Assembly (NCBI GenBank): GCA_017510335.1
Contig: JAFWNM010000028.1
Span: forward strand, 62,001 to 126,000
Reading direction: 5' to 3'
DNA from: Paracoccaceae bacterium
GTDB lineage: Bacteria; Pseudomonadota; Alphaproteobacteria; Rhodobacterales; Rhodobacteraceae
DNA length: 64,000 nucleotides
The notes under the pieces are model-generated. The model was not told the origin of the DNA. It saw only the letters and a program-made list of their open reading frames with translations, and ran no database searches. Shown one piece after another: positions 34,402 through 48,199 of this stretch. The position numbers were made by a program, and so were the translations under genes. Positions within the stretch are counted from its first letter, which is position 1. The number at the start of each line of letters is the position of its first letter.

Positions 34402-36861
34402 ATGCAGTTTATGAAAGTTCTTCTTCTGGCGTTGTTCTGCGCCATATCAATCGTAACGCCGCCCAGCGGGGCGGGGGCACAATCAAATGAACAGTCTGCC
34501 AGCACAGCGCCGGATTACGACGCCTGGCGCACCGTCGCTGCGCAGGCCGAAAGCATTATTGACGCGGGCACAGCAGATGACGAGGCGCTGAATGAATTGC
34601 GTCAGGAACTGGTGGCGTTCCGGGCGCGTTTTCTGGCCGCGCAGGATGCCAACCAGACGCGTATTGCCAGTATTCGCGAACAAATCGCAGCGCTTGGACC
34701 CGTGCCAGAGGAAGGTGCGTCAGAGGCCCCTGAAATTGCCGCGCGGCGCGCCGAACTGACCGAGCAGCTAACGGCCCTTCAAGCCCCCGGTATTGCCGCG
34801 CAAGAAGCGTTTCGGTGCGCGGACGGGTTGATCCGGCAAATTGACGTCATCTTGCGCGAACGGCAGGCCGAAGCGCTGCTGGAACTGTGGCCGTCCCCCC
34901 TGAACCCTGTGAACTGGGTTGCTGCCGCTGACGCGGTCTGGGGGCGCAGTTTCACATTCTACACGCAAGTGGCCGGTGCGCTGGATGATCCTGCGCGTCT
35001 GCGCGAATTCCGGTCTAACCTGCCGATTGTGCTGTTGCTGTTCGGGTTTGCCGGTTTTGTGCTGCTGCGCGGGCGGCGCTGGATTGAACGTGCCGTGGCC
35101 AAACTGTTGCACGAAGAAGGGGCACGCAAAAGCAAACGGGTCTTTGCCGAAATCGCATCGCTTGCACAGATCCTCGTTCCGGTGACGGCCGTTATTGCTG
35201 TGGCGGTCGCACTGGACCTGACCGGGGTGATCGGGGATATCGGCAGCGACCTTACGACTGCGCTGATCGGGTTCGGGGTCATCTATTTTTCGGCCAGATG
35301 GGCAGGAGGAGAGATTTTTCCAGCTGTGGAAACCCCGCAACTGCCGCTGAAATTGCCCGAAGCCCGCCGCCGCGAGGGGCGTTTCCTGTCCCATCTTATG
35401 GGGCTGATCGTTGGCGCGGCGTTGATGGTGCTGGAGTTCATCAATCCTGATGTCCAGACCGATGCCGCGAATTCCGTGATCCTGTTCCCGATTATCGTGC
35501 TTGCCGGCCTTGTGCTGATACGCTTCGGTTCGCTGATGACGCTGCACGCCAAACTTTGCACCGAACAAGGTGATGAGCGGCGCTTTTTTGACAGGATGAT
35601 CAATATCCTGGGGCGCGGAGCGCTTGTTATTGGTGCGGGCAGCCCTGTATTTGCGGCCGTTGGGTATGTTCAGGCCGCCGAAGCGGTCCTGTTTCCCGCG
35701 ATCGTATCCTTGTGGATTGTCGCGGTGCTGATCTTCGTGTCGCAACTGGTGTCAGACACATATGATATGGTCACAGCCCGCAAACCCGATGACCCCGACG
35801 CGCTGATCCCCGCGCTGATCAGTTTCGCCTTGGTGTTGTTTTCCTTGCCGGTTTTCGCGCTGACCTGGGGCGTTCGCCCGACCGAGTTGATGGAACTGTG
35901 GCAAGTTCTGCGTGAAGGGTTCCGCATTGGTGAAACGCGCATATCGCCCACCAATATCCTGAGTTTTGTCATCATCTTTTCGATCGGCTATATGCTGACG
36001 CGTATGGTGCAAGGCGCGCTTGGGTCCACAGTCCTGCCAAAAACCAAGATCGACAAGGGCGGGCAGAAAGCTGTCATTTCCGGCACCGGCTATGTCGGGA
36101 TATTCATTGCCGCGCTGGTGGCCATTTCCACTGCAGGGATTGATCTGTCGGGCCTTGCCATTGTGGCAGGGGCATTGTCGGTCGGTATCGGGTTTGGTCT
36201 GCAAAACATCGTTTCGAATTTCATTTCGGGGCTGATTTTGCTGATCGAACGCCCTGTGGCCGAAGGGGACTGGATCGAAGTTGGCACCACCATGGGCACA
36301 GTGCGCTCGATCTCGGTGCGTTCCACGATCATTGAAACCTTTGACCGGACAGATGTGATTGTGCCCAATGCGGACCTGATTTCGGGCACCGTGACAAACT
36401 GGACGCGGTTTAGCCAGACCGGGCGCGTCATCATTCCTGTGGGGGTGGCCTATGGGTCGGATACGCGCAAGGTTGAACGCATCCTGAAAGAAATCGGGGA
36501 TGCGCAGCCCCTCGCCCTTCTGGACCCTGCGCCAGCCGTGCATTTCACCAATTTCGGGGCGGATGCGCTGGAATTTGAACTGCGCATTGTGATCAGCGAT
36601 GTGGGGTTCGGGTTAAGCGTGCGCACAGAAGTGCGCCATCAGATTGCGGAACGCTTCAAGCAGGAAGGTATAGAAATACCGTTCGCGCAGCGCGACATCT
36701 GGCTGCGCAACCCCGAAGTGTTGCGCGGTGATGCGCCTGTCGCGCCAGAACCAGACACGCCAGACGAAGCGGCACAACCAAAAGTGATGCAACATGATGA
36801 AATCACGGAAACGGATATAGCGGGCGATGCATCAGCCGCTGACGGGCCGGATCAGCGGTGA
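34402..36861 (+). CDS. DUF3772/mechanosensitive channel family protein
   Basis: This 819-residue inner-membrane protein starts with a Sec signal (LLLALFCAISIVTPPSGAGAQ). It continues with a periplasmic helical DUF3772 domain (about 30-180, with coiled-coil character) and many membrane helices (about 205-600). The MscS core follows, with GLQNIVSNFISGLILLIERPVAEGDWIEVG, the pore helix and start of the beta domain. VPNADLISGTVTNWT ends that domain. The C-terminal tail is acidic. It resembles the large MscK/YbdG-like channels and probably protects against osmotic downshock. The gene follows cysK by 12 bp. Confidence 0.88.
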   Translation: MQFMKVLLLALFCAISIVTPPSGAGAQSNEQSASTAPDYDAWRTVAAQAESIIDAGTADDEALNELRQELVAFRARFLAAQDANQTRIASIREQIAALGPVPEEGASEAPEIAARRAELTEQLTALQAPGIAAQEAFRCADGLIRQIDVILRERQAEALLELWPSPLNPVNWVAAADAVWGRSFTFYTQVAGALDDPARLREFRSNLPIVLLLFGFAGFVLLRGRRWIERAVAKLLHEEGARKSKRVFAEIASLAQILVPVTAVIAVAVALDLTGVIGDIGSDLTTALIGFGVIYFSARWAGGEIFPAVETPQLPLKLPEARRREGRFLSHLMGLIVGAALMVLEFINPDVQTDAANSVILFPIIVLAGLVLIRFGSLMTLHAKLCTEQGDERRFFDRMINILGRGALVIGAGSPVFAAVGYVQAAEAVLFPAIVSLWIVAVLIFVSQLVSDTYDMVTARKPDDPDALIPALISFALVLFSLPVFALTWGVRPTELMELWQVLREGFRIGETRISPTNILSFVIIFSIGYMLTRMVQGALGSTVLPKTKIDKGGQKAVISGTGYVGIFIAALVAISTAGIDLSGLAIVAGALSVGIGFGLQNIVSNFISGLILLIERPVAEGDWIEVGTTMGTVRSISVRSTIIETFDRTDVIVPNADLISGTVTNWTRFSQTGRVIIPVGVAYGSDTRKVERILKEIGDAQPLALLDPAPAVHFTNFGADALEFELRIVISDVGFGLSVRTEVRHQIAERFKQEGIEIPFAQRDIWLRNPEVLRGDAPVAPEPDTPDEAAQPKVMQHDEITETDIAGDASAADGPDQR

Positions 36862-37003
36862 ACTGGCGTCCCGTCAGGGCATGTCACGTTCATTGGCATG
36901 TATATTCCATGCTCTGACCTATTGATTTCGCGGGTTCCAGAAGCGCAAGACCTGTTCCCGCTTGTGCGCAACATGCATTGAAGTTTCGCGCTTACCTACG
37001 CAT

Positions 37004-37038
37004 AAAAAACCCCGCTGCACATTGTGCAGCGGGTTTTT
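37004..37038. terminator. Bidirectional terminator between the MscS-like gene and atpC
   Basis: CCCGCTGCAC and GTGCAGCGGG form a perfect 10-bp stem around ATT, with AAAAAAC on the left and TTTTT on the right. Both convergent transcripts therefore see a stem followed by a T-run. It sits 94 bp before the atpC stop. Confidence 0.9.
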
Positions 37039-37131
37039 CCTATGTTCGAAAAGCAACGTTCAAATAGCATGAGCAAACTAAGCGTGTTTGCTATTCCTGC
37101 TATCTTGCCGAAAACCTGCGCCCGATAGGCG

Positions 37132-37527
37132 TCAGAACATCGTTGCGATGGTGTTGGCCAGATCGTCCGCGGCCTTGTTCAGCGCATCCCGGTCGTGACC
37201 TTCGGCAGTTGCTGCTTTGGCACGCGTTTCGTCAAGCAGCGCTTGCAGGGCATCACGGCCTTCCTGGCCTACAGGATAGGCGCGTTCAGCCAGAACAGAT
37301 GTCGTGTTGGGGGTGATTTCTGCAAATCCCCCCGTCACGGCAAACCGGGTTTCCCCGTCCGCCCCGTCCACCACCAGAACGCCGGGGCGCAAGGTGGTGA
37401 TCAGGGGCGCATGATCGGGCATGGCCGTCAGGTCGCCATCTGCTGCAGGAATCTGCACAGCGCGCGCCTGAACAGAAGCCAGCTTCCGTTCGGGCGAGAC
37501 CAGTTCGAATTGCATCATGTCAGCCAT
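37132..37527 (-). CDS. atpC: ATP synthase F1 epsilon subunit
   Basis: This 131-residue subunit of the F1 central stalk starts MADMMQFELVSPERKLAS and has the beta-sandwich domain (PAADGDLTAMPDHAPLITTLRPG, about 28-50) and a helical hairpin tail (about 88-131). It couples gamma rotation and can inhibit ATP hydrolysis. It is the last gene of the atpHAGDC operon, followed by a strong terminator. Confidence 0.95.
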   Translation of the reverse strand: MADMMQFELVSPERKLASVQARAVQIPAADGDLTAMPDHAPLITTLRPGVLVVDGADGETRFAVTGGFAEITPNTTSVLAERAYPVGQEGRDALQALLDETRAKAATAEGHDRDALNKAADDLANTIATMF

Positions 37528-37537
37528 AAGGCCCCCT

Positions 37538-39852
<2,315 letters not shown>

Positions 39853-39875
39853 TCGCTGCTCCTGTTACCCCGCCC

Positions 39876-41414
<1,539 letters not shown>

Positions 41415-41975
41415 TTATCCGACCTCTTTCATACTGTTCTTGAGGGCCGCGAGCTGCGCACGGATCGATGTATCGATCATTTGCGAGCCCACCTTGATGA
41501 CAAGACCACCGATAAGGGATTCATCGATAGCCAGTTTCAGTTTTATATCCTTGCCAATACGCGCTTTCAGCGTTTTGACAAGGTCTGTTTCCTGTGCCTT
41601 GGACAACGCTTGCGCAGATGTCACCTCGGCGGTGACTTCGCCCTTTTCATGGGCGATGCGTGCGCGCAGCGCAGACAGGACATGCGGCAGGGCAAACAGG
41701 CGGCGTTTCTGGGCCATAAGCCCAAGTGCGCCCGCCACGTTCTGCGACAAATTCATTTTCTTGGCGATTGCAGTAATCGCTGTGGCAACCTGATCGCGCG
41801 TGTAAACCGGCGAAGTTATCAGGGTGCGCAGATCAGCACTTTCTGTCAGCGCGCCATCCAGCGCGTCAACATCTGCTTCAAGGGATTTGAGCGTTTTTGA
41901 CTCTTTCGCCAACTCAAAAATTGCAGTGGCATAGCGCGCGGCGATGCCGGAGGAGATCGAAGCTGGTTCGGACAC
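41415..41975 (-). CDS. atpH: ATP synthase F1 delta subunit
   Basis: This 186-residue stator subunit (OSCP homologue) connects F1 to the peripheral stalk. [20 protein letters not shown] is the N-terminal signature. [30 protein letters not shown] is the C-terminal one. Two GTG starts are in frame, 41981 and 41975. The ribosome-binding site GGAAGG is directly against 41981 but about six bases before 41975, so 41975 was chosen. It opens the operon atpHAGDC; F0 genes are not here, the usual split in alphaproteobacteria. Confidence 0.93.
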   Translation of the reverse strand: MSEPASISSGIAARYATAIFELAKESKTLKSLEADVDALDGALTESADLRTLITSPVYTRDQVATAITAIAKKMNLSQNVAGALGLMAQKRRLFALPHVLSALRARIAHEKGEVTAEVTSAQALSKAQETDLVKTLKARIGKDIKLKLAIDESLIGGLVIKVGSQMIDTSIRAQLAALKNSMKEVG

Positions 41976-42302
41976 GTCCACCCTTCCATCTGGTTTTCAT
42001 CAAGCCTCGCGCTGGCCCGATGTTATGAATGCTACAGTTACGCGGCATGTGAGGTCGGCGCGGGTTTAGCAGAGGTCCATTTCTGCCGCAACCGCGAAGG
42101 TAACCACTTCTTGATGATCCGGGTCATAAAATTACCCCGCATCCCGTTTTTGGCGCAGTGCGGGGCGTTCATCGCGGTCTGTTTGCGCAATCACCTGCGG
42201 GCAAGGCCCGCTTTTGTGGTGGTGCTGATTCCCCGAAGCCGCGCGGCGGGCTTTTGCCGGCGGGACAATTTGCCGCAGATAGATGCATGTGAAAATCATC
42301 AT
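41976..42302. other. Interval with atp promoter region and two hairpins
   Basis: No gene is recognised in 327 bp between the atp operon and the methyltransferase gene. The part next to atpH should hold the atp promoter; TTGCGG and TAAACC at a 17-bp spacing on the minus strand are a weak candidate. Two hairpins follow, at 42135-42165 and 42197-42211. Confidence 0.4.
42126..42165 (-). terminator. Candidate terminator of the methyltransferase gene
   Basis: On the minus strand CCCCGCA and TGCGGGG form a 7-bp stem over 17 bases, followed by TAATTTTATG. It is 138 bp after the stop, so the assignment is tentative. Confidence 0.4.
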
Positions 42303-43052
42303 TTACCACGCCGGGCGTGCTCCGGGTTGGGTTACCCCGTCCAGAACGCGCAAGGGCTTGCGCGATTTCACAACAAGTCCGGTCGTTCCGGGCGTGTCGC
42401 TGACGCGCCGTGCCTGCACGACAAGAACCCCGCCCGCAGGGTAGCGCGACAATCTTTGTCCGACCCGTTCCAGTGTCATTGCCCATCGCAACCATCGCGC
42501 AGTGTCACGCGGGGGGAAAAACAGCGCGGCAGAATGGCCTTCCAGCGCGAAGCCATGCTCCTTCAGTTGCGTTTCGATCTGGCCCAGCGAATAAGGCCTG
42601 CCCAGTGCAAAAGGCGTGCCGTCGCGGCGTGCCCACAGTCCTGACCTGTTGGGCAGGATGAACACGGCCTTTGCCCCGGTTTTCAGCACGCGCGCGGCGT
42701 CTTCCAGCAAGGCCGCGGGCCGGTCGGATGTTTCCAGCCCGTGCAGCAAAACCAGCCGGTCAATCGTGCCAGTGGCCACGGGCCAGTTTGTTTCTTCTAC
42801 CAGCACGGAATGATTTGCGGATTCAGCGGGCCAATGCATGACACCTTGCTGCGCGGGCATCAGGGCGGTGACGCGCGCGGCTTCGTGCAGGAACGGGCGC
42901 AGCAGCGGGGCTGCGAAGCCGAACCCCGCCACCGACAGGCCCGATGTGTCGGTCCAGCAGGCGCGCAACTGGTCGCGCATGGCCTTCTGGGCCGCGCGTC
43001 CCAACGAGGTGGTGTAATAGAAGTCGCGCAGCGCACGGACATCGTGATGCAT
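42303..43052 (-). CDS. Class I SAM-dependent methyltransferase
   Basis: This 249-residue cytoplasmic protein starts MHHDVRALRDFYYTTSLGRAAQ, typical of a methyltransferase family common in Rhodobacterales. VAGFGFAAPLLRPF replaces the glycine-rich SAM loop, and LVLLHGLETSDRPAALLEDAARVLKTGAKAVFILPNR is motif II/III of the fold. The substrate is unknown. It is divergent from the glyoxalase II gene over 95 bp, a neighbourhood that I recall as frequent in this order. Confidence 0.75.
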   Translation of the reverse strand: MHHDVRALRDFYYTTSLGRAAQKAMRDQLRACWTDTSGLSVAGFGFAAPLLRPFLHEAARVTALMPAQQGVMHWPAESANHSVLVEETNWPVATGTIDRLVLLHGLETSDRPAALLEDAARVLKTGAKAVFILPNRSGLWARRDGTPFALGRPYSLGQIETQLKEHGFALEGHSAALFFPPRDTARWLRWAMTLERVGQRLSRYPAGGVLVVQARRVSDTPGTTGLVVKSRKPLRVLDGVTQPGARPAW

Positions 43053-43147
43053 GGTTTGCCCTTCACCCCTTGATGATGCCTTGGTTGCACATGTCGCCTA
43101 TTTGGCGCAGTCTTGAGGTGACTGTAACGGATGAAAGCGAAAAGACC

Positions 43148-43915
43148 ATGCCCTTTGTGTTGCACGCTGTGCCCTGCCTTGCTGACAATTATGCCTACCT
43201 GATTCACGACCCCGCGTCAGGCAGGACAGCAGTTGTTGACGTGCCTGACGCAGCGCCTGTGCAGCAGGCCCTGACGGCGCAAGGCTGGACACTTCATGAT
43301 ATTTTGATCACCCACCACCACAACGACCATATTGACGGCGTGCAGGACTTGCGCGCGGCCACTGGCGCGGCCGTATGGGGCGCGCGCAAGGATTCCCACA
43401 GGTTGCCCCCCCTTGATCACGCCCTCGCCGAAGGGGACACTGTCACCATCGGCAAAGAGCAGGGCAGGGTGCTGGATGTGTCCGGGCATACGATCGGGCA
43501 TATCGCGTTCCATTTTCCCGATAGCCGGCTGGCCTTCACTGCCGACAGCCTGATGGCGCTGGGATGTGGCCGCCTGTTCGAAGGCACGCCCGAACAGATG
43601 TGGTCCAGCCTGACAAAACTGATGGCGCTGCCCGATGACACTGTTATTTGCTCGGGACATGATTATATCAAAGGAAACGCATCATTTGCATTAAGTGTGG
43701 ATGGGGATAATCCCGACTTGCAAGCCCGCATTGCCCAGTGCAAAATGGATGCAGAAGACGGCAAGCCAATGGCAGTTGTGCCCCTTGCGCTGGAACGCCA
43801 GACCAACCCTTTCCTGCGGGCCGCTGACCCCCGCATGAAGGCCAAGGTCGGACTGCCCGGCGCCAGCGATGCCGAGGTATTCGCGCATCTTCGCGCGCTT
43901 AAAGACAAGTTCTAA
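43148..43915 (+). CDS. gloB: Hydroxyacylglutathione hydrolase (glyoxalase II)
   Basis: The 255-residue metallo-beta-lactamase-fold enzyme cleaves S-lactoylglutathione to lactate and glutathione. Metal site THHHNDH (55-61) supplies His56, His58, Asp60 and His61. GHTIGHIAFHF and FTADSLMALGCGRLFEG provide further ligands, and the C-terminal half FALSVDGDNPDLQARI plus ERQTNPFLR binds glutathione. The frame is open upstream, but the ATG at 43148 gives the standard start MPFVLHAVPCLADNYAYL. It is a housekeeping detoxification gene. Confidence 0.94.
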   Translation: MPFVLHAVPCLADNYAYLIHDPASGRTAVVDVPDAAPVQQALTAQGWTLHDILITHHHNDHIDGVQDLRAATGAAVWGARKDSHRLPPLDHALAEGDTVTIGKEQGRVLDVSGHTIGHIAFHFPDSRLAFTADSLMALGCGRLFEGTPEQMWSSLTKLMALPDDTVICSGHDYIKGNASFALSVDGDNPDLQARIAQCKMDAEDGKPMAVVPLALERQTNPFLRAADPRMKAKVGLPGASDAEVFAHLRALKDKF

Positions 43916-44027
43916 CCGGCCTGAGCTGCTTAATCCGTGCTTGTTTCGTGCCTTTGGGACCAAGTTGGAAAAAAAATACTTGAACGGCGGAAAATAAAAC
44001 CGAAGTTTAAGATTAAGAGGCGAGACT

Positions 44028-44053
44028 GATCTTCCGGTATGGGCCGAAAGATC
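44028..44053 (+). promoter_or_regulatory. 5'-leader hairpin before clpA
   Basis: GATCTTCCGG and CCGAAAGATC pair with one mismatch around TATGGG. The stem ends about 10 bases before the AGGAG ribosome-binding site of clpA. The 160-bp gap is AT-rich at 43965-44015 and no clpS gene is present there. Confidence 0.4.
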
Positions 44054-44075
44054 AAAGTATACAGGAGCGTCTGAC

Positions 44076-46393
44076 GTGCCATCATTTTCTGCGACACTGG
44101 AACAATCCATCCACGGGGCCCTGGCCTTGGCCAATTCCCGTCGGCACGAATTCGCAACGCTGGAACATTTGCTTTTGTCACTGATTGACGAACCGGATGC
44201 CAGCCGCGTGCTGCAGGCCTGCAATGTCGATCTGGAGGAGCTTCGAAAGACCCTCAATGATTTCATCGAAGAAGAACTGACATCTTTGGTGACCGATGTT
44301 GAAGGGTCCGAAGCTGTGCCAACGGCCGCTTTCCAGCGCGTTATCCAGCGCGCGGCAATCCATGTCCAAAGTTCTGGCCGAAATGAAGTGACAGGCGCGA
44401 ATGTGCTTGTGGCAATTTTCGCCGAACGCGAATCGAACGCGGCCTATTTCCTGCAAGAACAGGATATGACGCGCTATGATGCGGTGAATTTCATTGCCCA
44501 TGGTGTTGCCAAGAATACCAGCTTTTCCGAAGCGCGCCCCGTTTCCGGCGCGGATGAAGAACAGGCCGGACCCACCGGCAGCGATGAAAAGACCAAGGAA
44601 ACGGCATTGGGCAAATTCTGCGTCGACCTGAACGCCAAAGCGCGCAAGGGCGAAGTGGATCCGCTGATTGGCCGCGGACCGGAAGTGGAGCGTTGCATTC
44701 AGGTTCTGTGCCGCCGGCGCAAGAACAACCCCCTTCTGGTGGGCGATCCCGGTGTTGGCAAAACCGCCATTGCCGAAGGGCTGGCCAAGAAGATTGTCGA
44801 AGGGCAGACGCCTGAAATACTGGCGCATTCCACCATCTATTCGCTGGATATGGGCGCGCTTCTGGCGGGCACACGCTATCGCGGCGATTTTGAAGAACGC
44901 CTGAAATCAGTGATGCAGGAACTGGAAGACCACCCCGACGCGGTGCTGTTCATCGATGAAATCCATACCGTTATCGGGGCGGGCGCGACCTCAGGCGGGG
45001 CGATGGATGCGTCCAACCTGCTCAAACCCGCGCTTCAGGGCGGCAAGTTGCGTTGCATGGGGTCCACGACCTATAAGGAATTCCGCCAGCATTTTGAAAA
45101 GGACCGCGCCCTGTCGCGCCGGTTCCAGAAAATCGATGTGGTTGAACCCACTGTCGAGGATTCGATCAAAATTCTGATGGGCTGAAACCCTATTTCGAAG
45201 AGCATCACGACATCCGCTACACCAATGAAGCCATCAAAACCGCCGTCGAACTGGCCGCGCGCTATATCAACGACCGCAAATTGCCCGACAAGGCGATTGA
45301 CGTGATCGATGAAGCGGGCGCAGCACAGCATTTGCTGGCAGATTCCAAGCGGCGCAAAACCATCAGCCCCAAAGAGATTGAGGCCGTGGTGGCCAAGATT
45401 GCCCGCATTCCGCCGAAGAATGTGTCCAAGGATGATGCCGAGGTGCTGCGCGATCTGGAGCGTTCGCTCAAACGTGTGGTTTTCGGTCAGGACACGGCCA
45501 TCGAAGCGCTGTCCTCCGCGATCAAACTGTCGCGCGCGGGTTTGCGTGAACCGGAAAAACCCATCGGTAACTACCTGTTCGCTGGGCCGACAGGTGTTGG
45601 CAAAACCGAAGTGGCCAAACAGCTTGCCGATAGTCTGGGTGTGGAACTGCTGCGCTTTGACATGTCGGAATACATGGAAAAGCACGCTGTCTCCCGCCTG
45701 ATTGGTGCCCCCCCGGGCTATGTCGGGTTTGATCAGGGTGGTTTGCTGACCGACGGGGTGGACCAGCACCCGCATTGTGTGCTGTTGCTTGACGAGATCG
45801 AAAAGGCCCATCCGGATGTGTATAACATTCTGCTGCAGGTCATGGATCACGGCCAATTGACCGATCATAACGGGCGGACCGTCAATTTCCGCAATGTCAT
45901 CTTGATCATGACATCGAATGCGGGCGCGGCGGAACAGGCGAAGGCGGCTATCGGCTTTGGCCGCGACCGCCGCGAAGGTGAAGATACCGCTGCAATTGAA
46001 CGGACCTTCACGCCGGAATTCCGCAACCGGCTGGATGCGGTAATCAGCTTCGCGCCGCTTCCCAGAACTGTCATTGTGCAGGTCGTCGAGAAATTCGTTC
46101 TGCAGCTGGAAGCCCAGCTTATGGACCGCAATGTGACGATTGACCTGTCGGAAGAAGCGGCCGCATGGCTGGCGGAAAAAGGGTATGATGATAAAATGGG
46201 CGCACGTCCGCTGGCGCGTGTGATTCAGGAAAACATCAAGAAACCGCTTGCTGAAGAATTGCTGTTTGGCAAGCTGACCAAGGGCGGGCTGGTGCGCGTG
46301 CATGTGCGCGATGGCAAAATCGCCCTTACAGTTGAGGGGCCAGAGGCCAAGCGCCTTACCGGCAAGAACCCGCCCTTTCTGACTGCAGACTGA
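44076..46393 (+). pseudogene. clpA: ClpA, ATPase subunit of ClpAP, with one-base frameshift
   Basis: Two collinear frames together encode a complete ClpA (about 772 residues if repaired). The first (GTG 44076, AGGAG upstream) has the N-domain, then AAA-1 with [14 protein letters not shown] and [14 protein letters not shown]. It stops at the TGA 45183-45185 directly after SIKILMG. The second frame resumes without gap at 45182 with [17 protein letters not shown] and runs through AAA-2 (GPTGVGKTEVAKQLA, LLLDEIEKAHPDVYN) to the normal C-terminus. One C appears to be missing where GGCCTGAAA would be expected and GGCTGAAA is found. It is either a true mutation or a sequencing error. If real, only the truncated first half is made. 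clpS is not adjacent. Confidence 0.9.
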
Positions 46394-46440
46394 GATTGCA
46401 GCGCCCCTTGCGGTACGGGGCCGCATAAAGCAACGACCAA

Positions 46441-46465
46441 ACGCCCGAACGTAATGTTCGGGCGT
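46441..46465 (+). terminator. Terminator after clpA
   Basis: ACGCCCGAAC (46441-46450) and GTTCGGGCGT (46456-46465) form a perfect 10-bp stem with loop GTAAT. Only a short T/G stretch follows. It lies 48 bp after the clpA stop and just before the next gene. Confidence 0.7.
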
Positions 46466-46487
46466 TGTGGCTTTCAGGAACCTGCAA

Positions 46488-47270
46488 ATGCTTATCCCGA
46501 TCCGCGATCATAACCCGCCGACGAAACGGCCCTTTGTGACCTATGCCCTGATTGTGGCGAATATTGTCGTGTTTGTTGGGTATGCTGGCCTGTTTGCGCA
46601 AGAACTTCGCCTGATGGAGTTCTTCCAAAGCTGGGGCATGCTGCCCGCGCGCCTGCGTCTGGGTGATGGGTATATCACCCTGATCACGCATCAGTTCCTA
46701 CATGCAGATTTGTTGCATTTGGGGTGCAACCTGCTGTTTCTGTGGATATTTGGAAACAACATGGAAGATGTCTGGGGGCATTTCAGGTTCTTGGGGTTCT
46801 ATTTGCTTTGCGGGATATCCGCAGCGGGTTTGCAATTCGCATCGGACCCGGACTCTGTGATCCCGATGGTGGGCGCATCAGGTGCGATTGCCGGTGTTCT
46901 GGGGGGGTATTTGCTGTTTTACCCGCGTGCGCGGGTAGACTTGTTTTTGTTCCTGATTGTCATTTTCCGCGTGATACCCACCCCCGCATGGGTGGTTTTG
47001 GGCGGGTGGTTCACGTTGCAGATCCTTGGTGGCCTGTCTGTGCCTGCAGGGGACGGCGGGGTGGCCTATTGGGCGCATGCGGGCGGGTTTCTGGCCGGGA
47101 TTGCGCTGTCATTCCCGTTATGGCGGCGAATGGGGGGGCGGGCGTTCTGGTCGCGTTGCCTGGGCCAGCCGCCACACCCCGAAGCGCGCTACAGGTTTGT
47201 GGCATCCAGTGTGCCGAAATCAGGCAAACCCGCACGGGCCACACGCCCCGGCCCGTGGGACAGAAAGTAA
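46488..47270 (+). CDS. Rhomboid family intramembrane serine protease
   Basis: This 260-residue membrane protein has six or so helices. The catalytic serine is in MVGASGAIAGVLGGYL and the catalytic histidine in YWAHAGGFLAGIAL; HQFLHADLLHLGCNLLFLWIFGNNMED is the conserved helix-2 block with H and N. Such proteases cleave within membrane segments of other proteins; substrates are unknown. The ATG at 46488 has AGGAA upstream, so an earlier GTG at 46467 is less likely. Its stop is 2 bp from the convergent ugpQ stop. Confidence 0.9.
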   Translation: MLIPIRDHNPPTKRPFVTYALIVANIVVFVGYAGLFAQELRLMEFFQSWGMLPARLRLGDGYITLITHQFLHADLLHLGCNLLFLWIFGNNMEDVWGHFRFLGFYLLCGISAAGLQFASDPDSVIPMVGASGAIAGVLGGYLLFYPRARVDLFLFLIVIFRVIPTPAWVVLGGWFTLQILGGLSVPAGDGGVAYWAHAGGFLAGIALSFPLWRRMGGRAFWSRCLGQPPHPEARYRFVASSVPKSGKPARATRPGPWDRK

Positions 47271-47272
47271 CC

Positions 47273-48184
47273 TCAGGCCACGGCGACGCCCAATTGGTGC
47301 TGCACACGGGCGGGATAGTCGGTGATGATGCCGTCAACGCCCATGTCAATCATGGCGCGTATGTCGGCGTCGGTATTGACGGTCCAGACATTGACCGCCA
47401 GATCCAGCGCATGTGCCTGCGCCAGTCGCGCTGCTGTCAGGTCGCCAAAATAGGGGCACCATGCTTTGGCCCCTTGCGCGGCAATCAGCGCGGGCAGGTT
47501 GCCGTCAAAATCTGCTCTGTCCAGCCCGTCCATAAGAACCCCGCCATCAACGATATTGGTGTCCTGGCCCGGTTGTTCAAAACTAAGATGGGCGCGGGCA
47601 ATTTCCGGGGCAAGCTGGCGCAATGCCGACAAAACACGCCAATCAAAAGAGGAGATGACCACCCGCGCCCCCAGACCCGTGCCCTGCACCAGTTGCGCAA
47701 CATCTGCGGCCAGTATGTCGGGCGCATCGCCCAGGTCCGGCTGATGGGCATGGGACTTGATTTCGATATTGATCAGCAAATCAGGCCATGTTTGCGCCCA
47801 GTCCAGGAATTCCGCAAGCGTTGGAATGCGCGCCCCATCATGGGGGGCCTGTTGGGGGTAACGGGACGCATAGGCGGTGGCGGGATTCATGCGCCCGATA
47901 TCATACCCGCGCAGCGCGTCCACAGTCAGATCAATGACTTTGGGTCCGGCCGCGGGCAGCCATTTGCCCTGCGCGTCGCGGGTATGGGCCACGGGCAGTA
48001 GCGGGTCATGCAATATGACAGGAACGCGGCCCCTGGCGTTCTGGACATCCAGTTCAACAGCAGTCACGCTGATGTCGCGCAAATATGCAAACCCCGCCAT
48101 GGTGTTTTCGGGCAGCACACCGCGCGCGCCGCGATGCCCGTAAATTTGCGGGTGCCCGGCAGGGCGGCGCAAGAAATTTGTCAT
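47273..48184 (-). CDS. ugpQ: Glycerophosphodiester phosphodiesterase
   Basis: This 303-residue cytoplasmic enzyme hydrolyses glycerophosphodiesters to glycerol-3-phosphate and an alcohol. GHRGARGVLPENTMAGF carries the metal-binding and catalytic His-Arg and Glu. AVELDVQNARGRVPVILHDP supplies the other acids and His. NVWTVNTDADIRAMIDMGVDGIITDYP is the family C-terminal signature. It is the last gene of the ugp operon, 15 bp after ugpC, so imported diesters are processed by the product of the same transcript. Confidence 0.93.
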   Translation of the reverse strand: MTNFLRRPAGHPQIYGHRGARGVLPENTMAGFAYLRDISVTAVELDVQNARGRVPVILHDPLLPVAHTRDAQGKWLPAAGPKVIDLTVDALRGYDIGRMNPATAYASRYPQQAPHDGARIPTLAEFLDWAQTWPDLLINIEIKSHAHQPDLGDAPDILAADVAQLVQGTGLGARVVISSFDWRVLSALRQLAPEIARAHLSFEQPGQDTNIVDGGVLMDGLDRADFDGNLPALIAAQGAKAWCPYFGDLTAARLAQAHALDLAVNVWTVNTDADIRAMIDMGVDGIITDYPARVQHQLGVAVA

Positions 48185-48199
48185 ATCACAAGGCCCTGT

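Noticed and set aside
44076-46393. Two separate genes (a short ClpA-like and a short ClpA C-terminal-like ATPase)
   Set aside because: The two frames join without any missing or extra residues and the second has no start signal, so one frameshifted gene is the better explanation.
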